DNA of 64,000 nucleotides from Lumbricus rubellus (taxonomy: Eukaryota > Annelida > Clitellata > Crassiclitellata > Lumbricidae), in assembly GCA_945859605.1 (NCBI GenBank), contig OX243822.1, positions 16,498,671 to 16,562,670 of the forward strand, written 5' to 3'. The notes beneath the pieces were generated by a model, which saw nothing but the letters and a program-made list of their open reading frames with translations, was not told where the DNA came from and did not search any database. The translations under genes were made by a program, and so were the position numbers. Positions 22,404-34,430 of the stretch are shown one piece after another (positions within the stretch are counted from its first letter, which is position 1; every line of letters begins with the position of its first letter).

Positions 22404-24363
22404 AATACACTATCGAGCACCCCACTTCAAGGAAGGAATTATCATGATATGTTTGTGCATATGTATGAGCCGTGAGCATTTGAATATGTTGGAATATAGG
22501 ACTATAAATAGTATATAACTGAACTATCAACGACAATGGCGTCGATAATTATTCCTTCCAAAGGCCGGTGCATGCACACGATTCATTATAAATGCAACCA
22601 GATTGTTGGATATACTCACCTTTGCTATATCAATGAAAACGAATTTAAAATCATTTCCTGCTCTTCCCAATCCCAATCCCCAGATCCTTCCAGCCATATC
22701 CGTATACGCATCCTGGTTGTTGTCCGGTTCCGGGGTATAGACCTACGTTTGGACTGACAGGCTGTGACAGCCTTTCCGGCTTTCACAAGTGCCCATCGAT
22801 TCGCACGCATGTTAGATTATAAGCGATAAGGTCAAGGTCGCCCCTTCAATGTTGGAAGTGATGCATTAATCAGTGTTTACTGTGGTCCCCCTGTTTAAGG
22901 GGATTCACATTTCTGGAGGAGTACTTACTCTCTTCATTCTCTCTTTTGCCTAAAAATGATTTTTTAAGTATTTTAGTACAATCGCGATAGTAGATCTGTT
23001 TTTTAGTTTATCATCTCATTTTCCTCTATTTTGTTTATTGTATACCAGTGGATAACTCTCTATACTTGTACAAATCGGCTTTAAATTTACTTGGGGGTGG
23101 GAGATGCCGTTCCTGGGGAGAAATTCCCTTCCCAGAAACGTCTTAATTAAACACTGTGCATGCGTGATAGCGCTGCATAAAAAGAATTGACTTCCTTCAA
23201 CCCCCCAACCCCCATAGGCACTAGACTATAGAGATTCTCATGCATGGTCAATGGTTCTTTTCTGAAATTTTCAACTCTGTGTGCATATATTATTTCTGCC
23301 TCGAGTTAAATAATAGACGATTGATTTCCATAGGTAGGCCTATAAACTGGCTTTGTCCGACGCATAAAAAGCTAACGACTTTTTTATAATTATGAAGTCA
23401 AAATAAGACACGTAGTCTACTTGAACATTTTCTGGCTAAAACTACAGTCCCTAATTAAAGTAAGCAATTTCTTGGTTCAAAATTAAATTTGTCTATAATT
23501 ATAATAGCAGGGCTTGACAAAAATTTTAATGTGCTCTTCTAAATTGATTCGTGCAGTTGTAGAAGCACTTCTGTGCAGCTATAAATAGTTTTAAAAGGTA
23601 ATTGTCATCCAATTGGGAGTAATTTACCATGGAGGATGGGAAGGGAAAGAAGAGGTTGTGCAATTCTAAAAATGCCTCTTTAAAAAGCTCTGCATAAAAG
23701 TGATCAGTTTACCAATAATATAATTCAAACTCTTTCCCCATGCACAGAAACTTGCTTCTGTAATCCGTAGAACTAATATTTTTCAATTCAAATACCTTTT
23801 ATCGGTAAAAAAAACATTCTCGACCGTCTGCAAAAGCTGCTTTTCTTTTCCGAGTCAACGAGCTGTGCTTCAAATATCATAGATCTGTCATTTCTAACGG
23901 AATCTGCTGAGTAATACCTTTGGAAACGTCAAGCATCAGCAGCAGCTAAGAAATCTTCCTTAAGTTCCGCCCGGTGTATAATCTACAAGACGCGTCGTGT
24001 TTCGGACGGGACTTCAGCTTTTACGAGCTACTCCATGATTTCTGTCGGCCCGAACAATTCCCAAATGACGGGGGTGAGTGGGGGGGGGGGGGGGGGGGAG
24101 AGAAGGGACGGCCGCTGTTTTGACCAGCTACACTGCCGGCCTGTTTTCTATATATCCGTCATCATTTATTAAGCACCTTTTTGTTCGGGACACGACGGAT
24201 TGCGGGTGACGCTGTCCTCGGCTTGTCCAGCGGTGATTACGCGACGAGTTTTAATCCTCTGCGGGGATTACAGGGACCAACGGTTGTCGGTGACGAGCTT
24301 ATAAACTAAAATCGTGGATGGAGACTGTGTGTCTGCAAAGAGCAGACTCCGGATTGTGGTGTG
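22404..24363. other. No gene recognised; 2-kb spacer
   Basis: AT-rich single-copy-looking sequence with a G18-type run at 24079-24101. I saw no coding exon ladder on either strand. Confidence 0.35.
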
Positions 24364-24542
24364 CGTGGGCGGAGTTTATCAGGGGCTGGGGGGGGGCTAA
24401 GCCACTCCAAGAAGGCCCCTATTCAACTTTTATACCATGAAAATGGCATCCTTTTCGGGGTTGCCTCCCCCCCCCAATAAGGCCCAGACTTGGGGCTGGC
24501 CACCCCCCCCCCCCCAAGAACGAAAACCAAACTCCGCCTATG
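24364..24542 (-). mobile_element. hAT MITE family F, copy 2
   Basis: Termini CGTGGGCGGAGTTTATCAG and aaccaaactccgcctatg. A perfect 8-bp duplication, GTGGTGTG, lies at 24356-24363 and 24543-24550. It contains several C and G runs of 7-14 and is the complement of copy 1 at 8048. Confidence 0.88.
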
Positions 24543-24550
24543 GTGGTGTG

Positions 24551-25554
24551 TGGGCTAAATGCTGGCATGCCCAATGTGTCTGGTTGCTGAGTGCAGGGTG
24601 AATGCGGTTATACGACCTGCAGAATTGGTCAAGAACAATGTCTGCGTATTTCAGGATGGGCTACTTAGATTCGCAGCCTTTCTGATGCTCTTAAATTAGT
24701 GCTTTATATAGATATTCCCACGCATACACACTTGCTTACTCACATACATGCCTGCATCAACATGAGCATTTTACATGGATACATACTACATGCATGTGTG
24801 AGATTTGGGGGGGGGGGATAACTATAAGGAGTTCAGACGTTGATTTATGTGGAGTTGGTGTGTGCAAGATAGACTTTACTATCATGGGGCCCCTGAGAAA
24901 GACTATAGATATATATATAGTGGGGTTGAACCCCCATCAAGCCCCGGAAATTCTCACCCTGCACACATGCAGCTATATTCTCACCCTACATATAAGCACC
25001 GCATGCATAAATTCGGATGAGCATGCCTGTATATATATATATATTTATATGTATATATTATACAGTGTATACACACGCATTATGTATAGCCACATGTATA
25101 TGCATAGATGCATACATGTATCCTCGCGTGCAGCATAGAATTAGCACTTGGGCGTTTGTCTGCATGCATACACGATAGCACAAGTGTCTGGTGTCATCGG
25201 ACAGTGGCTCGCTGACAGGGAGAGATGCCACCGTCGTTTAATGGATAGCCGTCCCTGCAGGGCAGAACAGAGACCGTTCGGAGGATTTATGGGGGCAGAA
25301 CCCCCGATGACACCCCGGTGAATTCACGCTGACGATATACGCACACACAGCCGATGACTTTATTATTCTATAATATTATTATTCTCTGTGTTACTTATTG
25401 GACACCGATGTCGCTCGAAGATCAGAAATATATTGCGATCTGGTGACTTCGCGGATTCAATGGAAGTGGGGGTCGAGGGGTGGGGGTTAGGGGGGGGTGG
25501 TTATGAAGCGCCCTATCGCAGTCGAGAATTATTTACTTTTTTATCAGTGTTTGC
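24551..25554. other. No gene recognised
   Basis: Contains short TA arrays (25029-25045) and GC-rich bits near 25260-25330. A 114-codon frame at 24794 shows no motif. Confidence 0.3.
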
Positions 25555-25795
25555 TCATCCATCCTTCCATCCATCCATCCACCTATTCATCCATCCATTC
25601 ATCCTCTAATCCATCTATCCATTCATTCATTCATCCATTCATCCATCCATTCATCCTCCAATCCATCTATCCATTCATTCATTCATCCATCCATTCATCC
25701 TCGCATCTAGCCGCCCATGCACCCACCCTTCAATCCATCCACCCGCCTATTCATCCATTCATCCATCCATCCTCCCATCCATTCATCCACCAATC
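25555..25795. repeat. (CATC)n microsatellite, left half
   Basis: CATC/CATT tetramers. The array resumes at 27485, so the LINE between has split it. Confidence 0.93.
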
Positions 25796-27500
25796 AAATC
25801 AAATCAAAATCATCAAATCAAATCAAATCAGTTTATTTCCTGAATACGCACCAAAAATAACAATCAAGGCAGTGAACAGGGAATTGTACATATTTAGTGG
25901 TATCAAGGGGAGACCCGGAAGGGATGGAAATCCCGCTAATTGGGCCACCCAGTAATCATTGAATTGCAAGGCATAATATACAGGACATGACAGCCGGTTT
26001 AAACGATTGCAGAAATAGAAATATAATCAGGACAGAAACTTATTAATAGAGGATAGATAACACAACTTAACTAACACTTAACTAACACTTAACTAACACT
26101 TAACTAACACTTAACTAACACACCCAATTCAACACAATAATTCAAGCAGTTCGATTGATAATATAACAACGTAGGCGTTTCTTGAAGATATGAAGACCAT
26201 GTAATTGACTTATAGCTGAGGGGATACTGTTCCAAATATTAGCACCAGTATATCTGATCGAAAATAAACGAGTGTTAGTATGAGCAAATGGTTGTCTATA
26301 CAAATTTGCACTTCTTGTGGAATAGGAATGAAAATCAGAGGCACGGAAGAACATTTGTCTATACGCTACTGGTAACAAGTTGTGCTCATATCGAAACATA
26401 AATTCACCTATCTGAACCGTCCTAATTTGTTCAATCTTTAGTAATTTAAATTCCAGAAATAGCTGATGAGTATGAGAATTGTATGGAACATTAGCCACAT
26501 AACGAATAACACGTTTCTGTAGAATTGTTAGCCTTTGTAAATTGGATTTATAAGTTGAAGCCCATATTATATTGCAGTAGGTAAGATATGGGTAGATGAG
26601 TGTATAATAAAGGGTTAGCCTAACATGGGGAGGTAACAAGGAGGAAGCTCGTTTTATAATACCGATATTCTTGGCAATTTTAGAAGAGATAGCTTTAATA
26701 TGATCTTTCCAAGACAAATGCTGGTCTAACACAACACCTAAGAATTTAGTTGATATTTCTTGTTTAATGGAATGGCCATCAATGTACAAATTATTTTCGT
26801 TGGTGAAAGAAATTTTTCTATGGGACCTAAATAGAATGTAATTAGTTTTATCAAGGTTTAATGATAGTTTGTTGGCACGAAACCAATTAGCAATTTGAGA
26901 AAGTTGGCCATTCACTATTTGATAAAGGCTGGTAAGGGAGCTGTGGGAATAAAAGATATTAGTGTCATCTGCAAAAAGGATGAAGTACATAAGTGGGGAT
27001 GCGTTAGGAAGGTCATTAATGAAAAGAAGAAATAATAAAGGTCCAAGGTTCGATCCTTGTGGAACGCCAAACAGAACAGAACGCATCATTGAATAGGCAC
27101 CATTGCAGTAAACAACTTGTGAGCGATTTTCAAGGTAACTAGCAAACCATTTATGTTGGACTCCTCTTATACCATAATTATTCAGTTTTTTAAGTAAAAT
27201 ATCATGGCTCACCGTGTCAAAAGCCTTGGCCAAGTCAAAGAACACTCCAAGGGAAAATTCATTATTTTCAATTGCTTCAGATATTTTGTCCTGAATACTT
27301 AGTAAAGGCAATGAGGGGGAGTGACCAGCCTGGAATCCATGTTGAGATGGGTATAAAATGCTAGATTTTTCAAGAAAGCTACTCAGTCTTTTATACATTA
27401 GTTTTTCAAATATCTTAGCAAAATATGGAAGTACAGAGATTGGTCTATAATTAGCTACGTCACTCCTCTCACCTCTTTTGAAAATAGGTATCCATCCATT
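25790..27500 (-). mobile_element. 5'-truncated non-LTR retrotransposon
   Basis: The minus-strand LINE ends with a (TGATT)n tail at 25790-25830 and is truncated within the reverse transcriptase domain at about 27495. It sits inside a CATC microsatellite. The 22-bp phrase starting catcctcccatccattc occurs at both edges (25768-25789 and 27501-27522) and is probably the target duplication, although the microsatellite makes that uncertain. The 3' UTR includes five copies of an 11-bp unit (acacttaacta, 26070-26120). A related 3' UTR fragment is at 13440. Confidence 0.9.
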
Positions 27501-27515
27501 CATCCTCCCATCCAT
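26142..27515 (-). CDS. LINE reverse transcriptase, 5'-truncated but otherwise open
   Basis: 457 codons without a stop or frameshift. The first nine or so residues come from the microsatellite, and LINE sequence starts near IPIFKRGERSDVANYRPISV. Catalytic motifs follow in order: FFDLAKAFDTV (first Asp, about residue 93), GVPQGSNLGPLLF (about 150), and the FADDTN box (about 180) with the two essential Asp residues. A thumb-type region (TLIYPYLTYCNIIWAS) and a C-terminal tail (GANIWNSIPSAI) complete it. The family copies LINE RNA into DNA at a nicked target. The motifs fit the Jockey/CR1/L2 group. No endonuclease domain is present because of the truncation, so this copy cannot be autonomous. The intact frame suggests a young insertion. 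There is no cellular start codon of its own, and the Met chosen is from flanking DNA. Confidence 0.9.
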   Translation of the reverse strand: MDGRMNGWIPIFKRGERSDVANYRPISVLPYFAKIFEKLMYKRLSSFLEKSSILYPSQHGFQAGHSPSLPLLSIQDKISEAIENNEFSLGVFFDLAKAFDTVSHDILLKKLNNYGIRGVQHKWFASYLENRSQVVYCNGAYSMMRSVLFGVPQGSNLGPLLFLLFINDLPNASPLMYFILFADDTNIFYSHSSLTSLYQIVNGQLSQIANWFRANKLSLNLDKTNYILFRSHRKISFTNENNLYIDGHSIKQEISTKFLGVVLDQHLSWKDHIKAISSKIAKNIGIIKRASSLLPPHVRLTLYYTLIYPYLTYCNIIWASTYKSNLQRLTILQKRVIRYVANVPYNSHTHQLFLEFKLLKIEQIRTVQIGEFMFRYEHNLLPVAYRQMFFRASDFHSYSTRSANLYRQPFAHTNTRLFSIRYTGANIWNSIPSAISQLHGLHIFKKRLRCYIINRTA

Positions 27516-27610
27516 TCATCCATCCATTCATCCGTCTATCAATCTCTCAGTCTAGATAATCCCATGCATTCCTCCTCCCTTCCTCCCTTCCTTCCTTTCT
27601 TCCTCACTTT
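27501..27610. repeat. (CATC)n microsatellite, right half
   Basis: Continuation of the array at 25555, grading into CCTTCC units by 27605. Confidence 0.85.
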
Positions 27611-27905
27611 ATTACATACTTACTGACTGTCTTACTTACTTAAACGGCTAATGTTCTGAGTCCATCATGTCGTCGTCGTGATTTAGGGCAGACTCTGAGC
27701 GCCGGTCAGCACCGGCGCTGATTCTCGTGAGCTCCCGGCTTTGTGCAGAGTATTGACGTCGTCTTGACTCGAGTTCCAGAGCGGCTTTGGTGCTCGGCGG
27801 ATTGATGGCCATTGTTTCTGTTTGACGTGGGCGGCACGAGACGGTTATTAGTTTCAGCTCACAGTATTAGAATTGTTTCATCTGAGAGGATTCGCTGAAG
27901 TACTT
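27611..27905. other. No gene; small GC-rich hairpin
   Basis: At 27697-27719 agcgccggt and accggcgct flank a 4-nt loop. The surrounding sequence to 27860 is relatively CpG-rich, but no open frame is supported. Confidence 0.35.
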
Positions 27906-27909
27906 GGCG

Positions 27910-28260
27910 ATATGGAGAGGAGAGGGGAGGAGAGGGGAGGAGATGGAGAAGGAGAGGAGAGGAGAGGAGAGAAGAGGAGATGGGAGGAGATGGGAGGGAG
28001 AAGAGGAGAGGGGAGGAGATGAGAGGTGAGGAAAGGAGAGTAGAGGGGAGGAAAGAGGAGAGGAGAGGGCAGAAGAGGAGAGGACAGGACAGGAGAGGAC
28101 AGGAGAGGAGAGGAAGGGAGGTGGAGAGGAAAGGAGAGGGGCAGTAGGGGAGGGGATGGGCGGGTGAGGGAGCACAGCAGAGCAGAGGGGAAGAGTCAGC
28201 GTGAACGCATTCGGGAGAGGAGGGCAGAGGAGATGAAGGGCACAGGGGGCATGGCAGGGC
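27910..28260. repeat. Polypurine tract (GGAGA)n
   Basis: About 350 bp of G and A on the + strand, mostly GGAGAGGA variants. Confidence 0.93.
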
Positions 28261-29087
28261 ATGACAGGGCGGAAGAGAAGACTAAGTAAACGGAACTCGG
28301 TATTAGAATTTGCAATTTCAGGTCTTCTGCGTAATTTTTCGGATCGGATATAAAAGCATAATAATTCTCCTGAATCTTTCAAAGAAGATGACTTTGCGAA
28401 CGGATAAGTCTTGACGAAAAATCCTTCGTCTTCGTTCTAGGCAATGCGAGATTTATTTGATGTATACCGATATTAGAAAGGTCTCTGAATACATTTTATG
28501 TATACCGTCTGCGTCATTTATATAGCTCCCTCGCGTCAACTGCATGCCCTGCAGTATAATAGGACGAGATTCATCTTTAGTGTCTAAACTGTCTAACACG
28601 CCATGCAATTCACTCTCTCCCTCCGGCTTACACGATTGGATTTGATAAGACATCACCCAGCCACTAATACCGCCCCAGCCGCCGTCACCACCACCACTAC
28701 CACACCACCACCACTACAGCCAGCACCACCGCCAACACATCCACTTCAAAACCACCACCACTGCCACCACCACACTCTAAATCTTGCAGAGTTGTATCTT
28801 CTATGAATTTCTTAGTTATTATAATTAAGTTTATTGACCTCTCTAAAATTGCTATCATAAGTAAAAATATAGTTCAGTCGGCAAACTTTAGCTGTACGAA
28901 GTAAGTTGCACTGTGGTAATTCTGCTAAAAATTCCTAGTTGCTTGGCACACTTAAAATATCTATTCGCTAAGCTTTTCTAGCAAGGCAGTTGTCTGTCTA
29001 TCTTGTCCATCAGCTGCGCTGGCTATGAAACATTGCTTAAAATGCGACGCAAGATTAGCTATGAACGTCTTCATATGGCCTAAGCCG
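28261..29087. other. No gene recognised; CCA-rich patch
   Basis: A (CCA)n-rich segment at 28670-28775 explains the Thr/Pro frame there. The remainder is AT-rich and unremarkable. Confidence 0.4.
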
Positions 29088-29425
29088 TATAGTTGCTGCA
29101 GTCAAGAGGCACCGCCTATGCCATAGCTGGAGTAACAATGGAAGTAGCTATAGGCCGTATTTACTCGAGTCAAGTGGCGGCGCCTATGCCATAGCTGGAA
29201 TAACAACGAAAGTAGCTATAGGCTGTAGTTACTCGAGTCAAGCGGCGGAGCCTATGCCATAGCTGGAATAACAACGAAAGTAGCTATAGGCTGTAGTTAC
29301 TCGAGTCAAGCGGCGGCGCCTATGCCATAGCTGGAATAACAACGAAAGTAGCTATAGGCTGTAGTTACTCGAGTCAAGCGGCGGCGCCTATGCCATAGCT
29401 GGAGTAACAACGAAAGTAGCTATCA
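29088..29425. repeat. 68-bp minisatellite
   Basis: The tcgagtcaag phrase recurs at 29165, 29233, 29301 and 29369, exactly 68 bp apart, preceded by a more diverged first unit. Each unit contains gcctatgccatagctgg. About five units. Confidence 0.93.
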
Positions 29426-29991
29426 CTCTAAACCTATAATTATTTATTTTAAACTAAATTAAAATGAAGGTTTTTAAATTATCATTATTTTGTTAAATTG
29501 GTGGAATCTACGCAAGGCCTGTGCACGCGCCCAAAGGCAAAGTGCATTATACACTGTGGCACGCGCCTATAAAATCGCATTTTATGAAAATTACATTTTG
29601 TGTCAATTTTAATTGCGAAATTTGCATTATACTGTATATTTCTTGCACTATGTGGCCAGCGTGGCTAATTTAGCAATCAATTAATTTAATCGTAATAAAA
29701 ATGACAACTTTGAAGCGGGATAATTGCATTGAGTAGAGGGTCTATTAATTTACGAGATCGATCCAACGACCTATGTAGTAAGTAAGTTAGTCTGTAAAAT
29801 AATATATAATTATGTACTTCATTGAACCGCTTGCAACTGCGGGAACATAAAATGCGAACAGATTATGGCATTTAGGCCTACAATCACAAAATGCGAAAAA
29901 TATACTATGCATTTAATTTTTGGTTGATATAGTGATAATAATAATTGTTATTACTTCAATAAGATCATTGTAGGCTGTGCGCAAAAGAGTA
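29426..29991. other. No gene recognised
   Basis: AT-rich sequence; nothing supportable on either strand. Confidence 0.35.
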
Positions 29992-29999
29992 GGCTACAC

Positions 30000-31226
30000 C
30001 AGAGGTTCTCAACCGGTGTGTCGCGACACACTAGTGTGTCGCGAAGCGACTGGCGGTGTGTCGCGTAAAAGTGGTGTGTCGTGGGTGTGTCGCGAAGAAT
30101 TGGTGTGTCGCGAATTCTCACATCATATAATCCGTCGTTCTTGCATTATATATAAACTTGTTCACTTTAGCAGTTTGGCAGGCGCTGTGAGAAAAATTAT
30201 ATTCGTAGGCCTATCACTTATCTTAGTTATCTATCCATTGATCGCAATCGGGAGCAGCGTTAGAAGTTCACATGTAGCCCAATCCGCATTCGTTCATTCA
30301 TTCATTCATTTATTTCGAGATTTTATATAGCGCCGCTTCAAGAAACCTACTTAGAGTCGCTCCCAGTCCAGCCACAGCTAAAATAATAGGTTTCGAGCGA
30401 CTTATAAAAAGCAGGTGAATTTAGTCTAGGCATATAAGTCGCAAGTTTAGTGGGAGGCCATTTCAGATAGCGGGACCCACAGTAGAAAAGGCTTGGCGCT
30501 GTCTTGTAGAAGTGCGAGCTCGAGGAACCAAAAGCTCTCCCGTAGTCATAGAGCGAAGAGCTCGATGGGCTGCAAGGTCGGAGAAAGGTCGACAAAGGAT
30601 ATAGACAGGTATGATGGAGCGCAATCAGTAAGGCAACGCCAGATAAGAGCAGCAACTTGGTAGAAGATGCGCTGTGAAACAGGGAGCCAGTGAACAACAT
30701 CACGCATATACGCAGAGACGGGGGCATAATGTAGGCATAAACGCCATACAGTATAAGACGCTAACGAGCTCACCGATTAAACTTTTTCCCAATGCTGAAA
30801 ATAATGGGAAAAATTATCATAAAGAAACAGAAATTTTTGCGAATCCAAAATTGATGACGCGAAATGGTTGGATGTGCCCTCTTATTTGTTTTCTTATTCA
30901 GAACGTGACAAAACATCGCACTATGACCCAAATAAAACCCAGGAGCAAAAGATCCCATTGGCTGTTAGGTCAAACAATTAGCGCAGTCAAAAACTAAGTA
31001 GAATCGCAAGTTTAGGTCAGCAGAATTTAGAATTTTAGAATAGACTCTAATTAGAAACTACAAAGCATTCAGGGCCAACATTTCATTTATTAGCTTTTTA
31101 GCAATTTCAAAAGCCTTGTAGCTTATTTTTTAAACCACAATATTCACATGATGATTGCGTGGTGTGTCGCCAAATCTGGTTTCAAGTTTAGGTGTGTCGC
31201 GCGCGAAAAAAGGTTGAGAACCTCTG
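30000..31226. mobile_element. hAT element family H carrying an L2 fragment
   Basis: The termini CAGAGGTTCTCAACCGG and ggttgagaacctctg are inverted repeats. Subterminal gtgtgtcgcg phrases are present at both ends, in tandem on the left. A perfect 8-bp duplication, GGCTACAC, lies at 29992-29999 and 31227-31234. At 1227 bp it is non-autonomous, with no transposase seen. An L2-like 3' end occupies 30295-30790, and the rest (30795-31130) is AT-rich. Confidence 0.9.
30295..30790 (-). mobile_element. L2-like LINE 3' end
   Basis: Minus-strand translation in two overlapping frames gives RDVVHWLPVSQRIFYQVAAL ... CLTDCAPSYLS, then RYLKWPPTKL, the conserved C-terminal block of CR1/L2 reverse transcriptases. 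One frameshift separates the frames. The 3' end carries the tail (agtcgctcccag ... gcgctatataa in sense) followed by an (ATGA)n microsatellite at 30290-30312, as expected of L2. Confidence 0.82.
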
Positions 31227-31234
31227 GGCTACAC

Positions 31235-32434
31235 GAGCAAAAGTTCTAAACAGGTCTGAATAGTTTACAACGAGATTCACCACAATATATTACTGGCCTA
31301 TCTGCTAGGTTATATGGGACTAACCGTCGAATTAATTTCTAATTATTATTGTTTGTCAGCACTTAGTTTTTCAGCACTCCAAGTGTTAAAAACACAATGG
31401 CAGACCAAATGGAGGTAGGCCTATTTGAAAATTGATTTTAAATGACTCCATCACTAACAGTGCATATTGATCAAAGTAAGTAAATAAGTAAATAGGATCT
31501 TACACATTGAGCACTGACAAACATACAAGTGAAACGGCAAGTAGGCTTATCAGTATCATTGAAGAAATTATAATGTCATAATTATGATATAAATAAATAG
31601 TTTACAATTTTCGGAAATTTGTTAGAAACAAACAACAAACAGGGCGCATAAACCAGTGCAGCATCTTTCCATGAAACCTTGTCGGGTTAGCCTAGTGGGT
31701 CCAATCTACAATTCTAAATTTTAGAAAATCGCTGATGAATTTCAAGACGTAGGCCTAAGCCGCGCCATGAAATAAATTATCCCCTTTCAGATAACAATTA
31801 TTGTCTACGCTGTTTATTATATGCAGCTTTCGAAAATTCCATTCTGTAATATCTAATATTTCTAATACATAGTTGCTTACGCATATGCAATCATAATCAC
31901 TACACTAAGTGGTAATCTTTAGAAGTATAAGTTAAATATTGCGTCTGCATGCGGGAAATTAAATTGCAGTTCATGTTCATTTTCTCACCACTACTTTTTT
32001 GGACTGGACTCTATCGCGGTAAGTTTCTTTAAATTGTTAAATAAATAAATAAATTTTTTGTTGCGTGTCAAACGTACAGTAATTCATGCGCTATAAGTTT
32101 ATTTGACCATTGCTGAAAGCCCCAGTGGCTCGAGAGTCGAGAGTATTTGACTTCCTTTTCCTCCTAAAATCCGACGAGTTGTGGTCGTTCTGAAACTTGT
32201 TAAAATTAAAATCTGGCATATTTTCCATTTTTCCAACGAAAAATTGAAATCTGGTAAAACCACTGACACATGAAATATTCTTTGATGCAATAATTATAAG
32301 ATCCGCTGAGATTATTTATCATTTTTTAATATCTGTTTGCTCATTTTGTTCGCGCTTCTGTGTTGGCATTGTCCGAGCTGTAGCTCGATCTTTCTTTTAA
32401 ATTCTGTTTTGCGCATTGCCACATTGTCTTATTA
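31235..32434. other. No gene confirmed; two candidate exon ends
   Basis: An ATG in a fair context at 31397 (Met-Ala-Asp-Gln-Met-Glu) runs into gtaggc at 31415. A frame ending at CGCG|gtaagt near 32019 has a strong donor. Either could be a 5' exon of the + strand gene-like remnants at 34.5-37.8 kb, but nothing joins them. Confidence 0.2.
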
Positions 32435-34430
32435 GTTCACAATGATTTGCGAATGCACGTTTTGCGAAAGGTCCGGGTAAATTTTCGCAACATTGTAAAA
32501 CGGGGCGTTTCAAATCTTGTATGTAATATTGCCACGTGCTTCTTTGTTTCTGACGATGTAAATGTTCACCTTGTACACGAGTCAGTTCAGGTCAAATCAA
32601 CAGCTTTGAATACAATTTTGCATGATGATCTCCGATTTTGATTAAATTTGGCAAGACTGTAGAGCCAAATGAAAGGCGTCAAAACCAAAACTTTAGATTT
32701 CTGGGTCAACCGCCTTCTGAGATACGGATCATTGAACCTCGACTCAAATGGCTTTTTTTACCCTGGCCGGACTAGGTTTAAACTGATATATTTCAGACCC
32801 TGTTGCACCCAAAAACAAAACTGAGATACCAAACGAAAGCGGAGTGAATGCTCTATTTGGACAAGGTTATTAGTAATAGTTATTTTCAGTAAAAATGTGT
32901 GCATCTGTAACCTAGTAACCTGATAGGTTCACTTTGTACTCCATTAATTTTATGTACTTTTCCATTAAAAGATTGATCACCTCACTGTTCTCAATAGTTG
33001 ATGAAAATTTCAGAGTGAGCACTCCAACAGTTTATTTGTTATGATATTTTAAATGGTCACCCAAGGGCACGAATCGCACTGTAGATGAAGGTTTACGTTT
33101 TAAATGAAGTCTTTGATGGTTAGAGAATTTATCACTTGTAATGCAAAAAACAGAACTTCAGAGTTCTGACAAATCAAAATTCACCGTCCTATGAGTTTCA
33201 TGTATAGCTAGATATTCTGCATTTCCAGTGCTAAATATTGCAGCTGCTTGCACTTTGTGGACATTCAGCCAATTTCAGCGTATATGTCGTTTCAGTGCTT
33301 GGTGTTTGGCCGAAGTCCAGCTGAAGGTTTACGTTTTAAATATTATCAGTAGATCACTTGATACTTGGATAATGGAAAGATTGAGAGGGCCCATGCAGAT
33401 GGAGAAGGTTTATTTCCACTTCAGTCTGTTCAGCAAATGTCTGCACAACACAGTCAAGCCCATCATATTTGTCTCTGATGTTACCCTTAATGTTTGCAAA
33501 TTCACTGCTTGATGGTTAGTATCGTCAGACTGTAGAACATCAACAGACTCCGATCATAGAAATGTACAACTCTGCACAGTCTGCAGTCATGACTGTTTGA
33601 GATTTTCTTCCCTTCCACTTCCCTCTACAGTATAGGACAAATGCACTGAAGTTTGTGAGTTTGAGCAACTGTAAGTGTAGACTCAAATCTACTGCACAAA
33701 AAAGGTTTTCTTGCTTGTGTTCCTCTGGCAGCAGAATATATAATATCAATTCTTTAATGACTTACTAATGTGCAACATGTGCACATAGCACTGAATATAA
33801 ATAGATAGTTCAGTGCATTGACAATAAATTAACGCCTTGGGGTGACCATTGAAAAAATCATAACAAATAAACTGTTGGAGCGCGCTGTATCACATTTTCA
33901 CCAACTATTTATAACGGTGTGACCTTTGAGTGGGATAAAGTTCATGCGATTACTAGAATAGAGTGACCCATATGAGGGTTATCAGGTTACAGTTTCACAC
34001 ATAATTGTTTGTTGTTACTGAAAATCACTATTTCTAGCAACTTTGTCATAATTAAACCTTCACTCAGCTTCAATTTGGTGTCTTACTTTTGTTTCTTGGT
34101 GCAATAGGAGTTGAGATACAGCAGTGTTATACCAGTTGGTGTGAACCTGGTCGTTTGGGTCGAGGGTCAATAATCCATATCTTGGAAACCGGTTGAAATA
34201 TAATTTTGATTGCGAGTTTCTTATTGGTTTCTACCGTCTTGCCATATTTCATCTAATTGGAGATGGTCACGCTGGATCACTGTTATGACTTGACCTGAAA
34301 TGACCCACACTTGAAAATCTCATGCACATTCAGGACATGCAATTGACTGCCCTTTTAAAAGACACTAAAACATTTGCAAAGAAAAAATCTTCAGTTGCAT
34401 CTCATGTTTCTCGATGTCGCAAATTTTTTT
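32435..34430. mobile_element. Old element with inverted arms of about 600 bp
   Basis: The left arm (about 32435-33075) and the right arm (about 33830-34430) are inverted copies, clearly diverged. Matching blocks include ggcaagactgtag with ctaccgtcttgcc, and acagtttatttgttatgat (33029) with atcataacaaataaactgtt (33858). A match such as cctgataggttcac with gggttatcaggttac also fits. The 0.75-kb centre has no recognised coding sequence. Related single-arm blocks occur at 38085-38990. The class is unknown. Confidence 0.65.
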
